Position numbers and translations under genes: made by a program. From positions 1-42,712 of the forward strand of contig JAIPDI010000047.1 in the NCBI GenBank assembly GCA_021737785.1: DNA of 42,712 bases, read 5' to 3'. The number at the start of each line of letters is the position of its first letter. The first letter of the stretch is position 1. This document shows positions 42,331 through 42,712 of the stretch, piece by piece. The stretch comes from Deltaproteobacteria bacterium (GTDB lineage Bacteria > Desulfobacterota > DSM-4660 > Desulfatiglandales > Desulfatiglandaceae). Below the pieces are notes generated by a model. It did no database searches. It had not been told where the DNA came from and saw only the letters and a list, made by a program, of their open reading frames with translations.

Positions 42331-42590
42331 CCCAATGCGATTCTCGATCCGGAGTTGAGATGGTTTCCCGCGGACGAGGCCCTGCGGGAGACCACCATGG
42401 ACAAGCTCATGCCGCCCTTGCCGTCCTGAATTCGCAAAGATGGCGCGCGCGGCTGAGACAGTGGTGCGAGGATATCAACCGGGTTCAGTCCGATTTTGTT
42501 TGCGATTTTGTCTACGTGGATGAAGAGGGCTTCCGGAAGTATCAGCCCAAGACCTTCGAGCAATTGATGAGCGGGTTTAGACCCTTAGTT
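42331..42590 (+). pseudogene. Type III restriction subunit (Res) remnant with large internal deletion
   Basis: From 42331 one frame reads PNAILDPELRWFPADEALRE and TTMDKLMPPL before a stop near 42430, as in the N-terminal half of type III Res/DEAD-box helicases. From about 42436 another frame reads WRARLRQWCEDINRVQSDFV, YVDEEGFRKYQPKTFEQLMS, the C-terminal end of the same proteins. The centre, including the helicase and nuclease motifs, is missing. Confidence 0.6.
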
Positions 42591-42712
42591 TGTAACTTCT
42601 CTGCAACATGCGGAGATCTTTTTGTAATCTAACCTTGCTGACATATTAAGGTTTTCTGGTAGTAGTCGTTATATGCGATGATGATGGACGATAGAATAGC
42701 ATGGCCTTTTTG

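Noticed and set aside
1-42712. CRISPR arrays, tRNA, rRNA genes, phage genes
   Set aside because: No regularly spaced repeats, no cloverleaf or rRNA-like sequence, and no phage structural protein was recognised on reading both strands.

Overview
The window looks like chromosome from an anaerobic, probably sulfate-reducing or syntrophic member of the Desulfobacterota. This is inferred from the gene mix: a hydroxyacid oxidase operon of paired FAD and Fe-S subunits, a SulP anion transporter, many sensor proteins, B12 uptake and salvage genes, and a decayed accessory region. No rRNA, tRNA or CRISPR array was found.

Region 1 (1-28 kb) is ordinary housekeeping and signalling DNA, high in G+C. In order it holds: a hydroxyacid-oxoacid transhydrogenase-like Fe-alcohol dehydrogenase; a lone hisF facing it across a bidirectional terminator; an AbrB-like coiled-coil protein; and a lipoprotein. 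A leftward operon follows, TetR - SulP transporter (with an unusual soluble insertion) - a kinase-like/BON-like/receiver fusion, with a TetR-type operator at its head. Next come a triple-PAS hybrid histidine kinase, a methyl-accepting chemotaxis protein, and a LarA-like racemase / FAD hydroxyacid oxidase / Fe-S oxidoreductase operon whose FAD subunit is broken. Then there is a type IV pilus/type II secretion ATPase in a translationally coupled pair with a degenerate receiver-GAF-GGDEF protein, and a periplasmic Cache sensor. The last unit is a B12 regulon: cobalamin riboswitch, terminator, TonB receptor, small orphan, CobO.

Region 2 (27-33 kb) starts the accessory DNA: a DUF4143 ATPase with a homopolymer frameshift, a fragment of a second DUF4143 gene, a HigBA module, two orphan proteins, an SRPBCC fragment, and an AbiEi/AbiEii-like type IV toxin-antitoxin pair. 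Three toxin-antitoxin promoters in and beyond this region place the -10 box only 7-8 bases before the first ATG, which predicts leaderless transcripts.

Region 3 (33-38.5 kb) is the most interesting part. It reads as a piece of an integron cassette array without an integrase in view: same-strand orphan genes (a PD-(D/E)XK-like protein, a DUF4145-like protein, a coiled-coil protein, a HEPN-like protein) of very different base composition, with recognisable attC sites. One attC (34.64-34.75 kb) is intact. A second is split by an antisense, ORF-deleted group II intron and can be rebuilt to a textbook 59-base attC when the intron is removed. A third left half-site is occupied, at the same relative position, by a related intron that has lost its 5' end.

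Region 4 (38.5-42.7 kb) holds a lipoprotein and a metallophosphoesterase, then a graveyard: a fragment of an AlbA_2/COG2865-type protein, a second HigBA module with a consensus promoter and an embedded inverted repeat, an HNH nuclease fragment, two methyltransferase (type III Mod) N-terminal fragments, a minimal nucleotidyltransferase with a truncated HepT partner, and an internally deleted type III restriction subunit. Together the right-hand 15 kb is a decayed defence and mobile-gene island.
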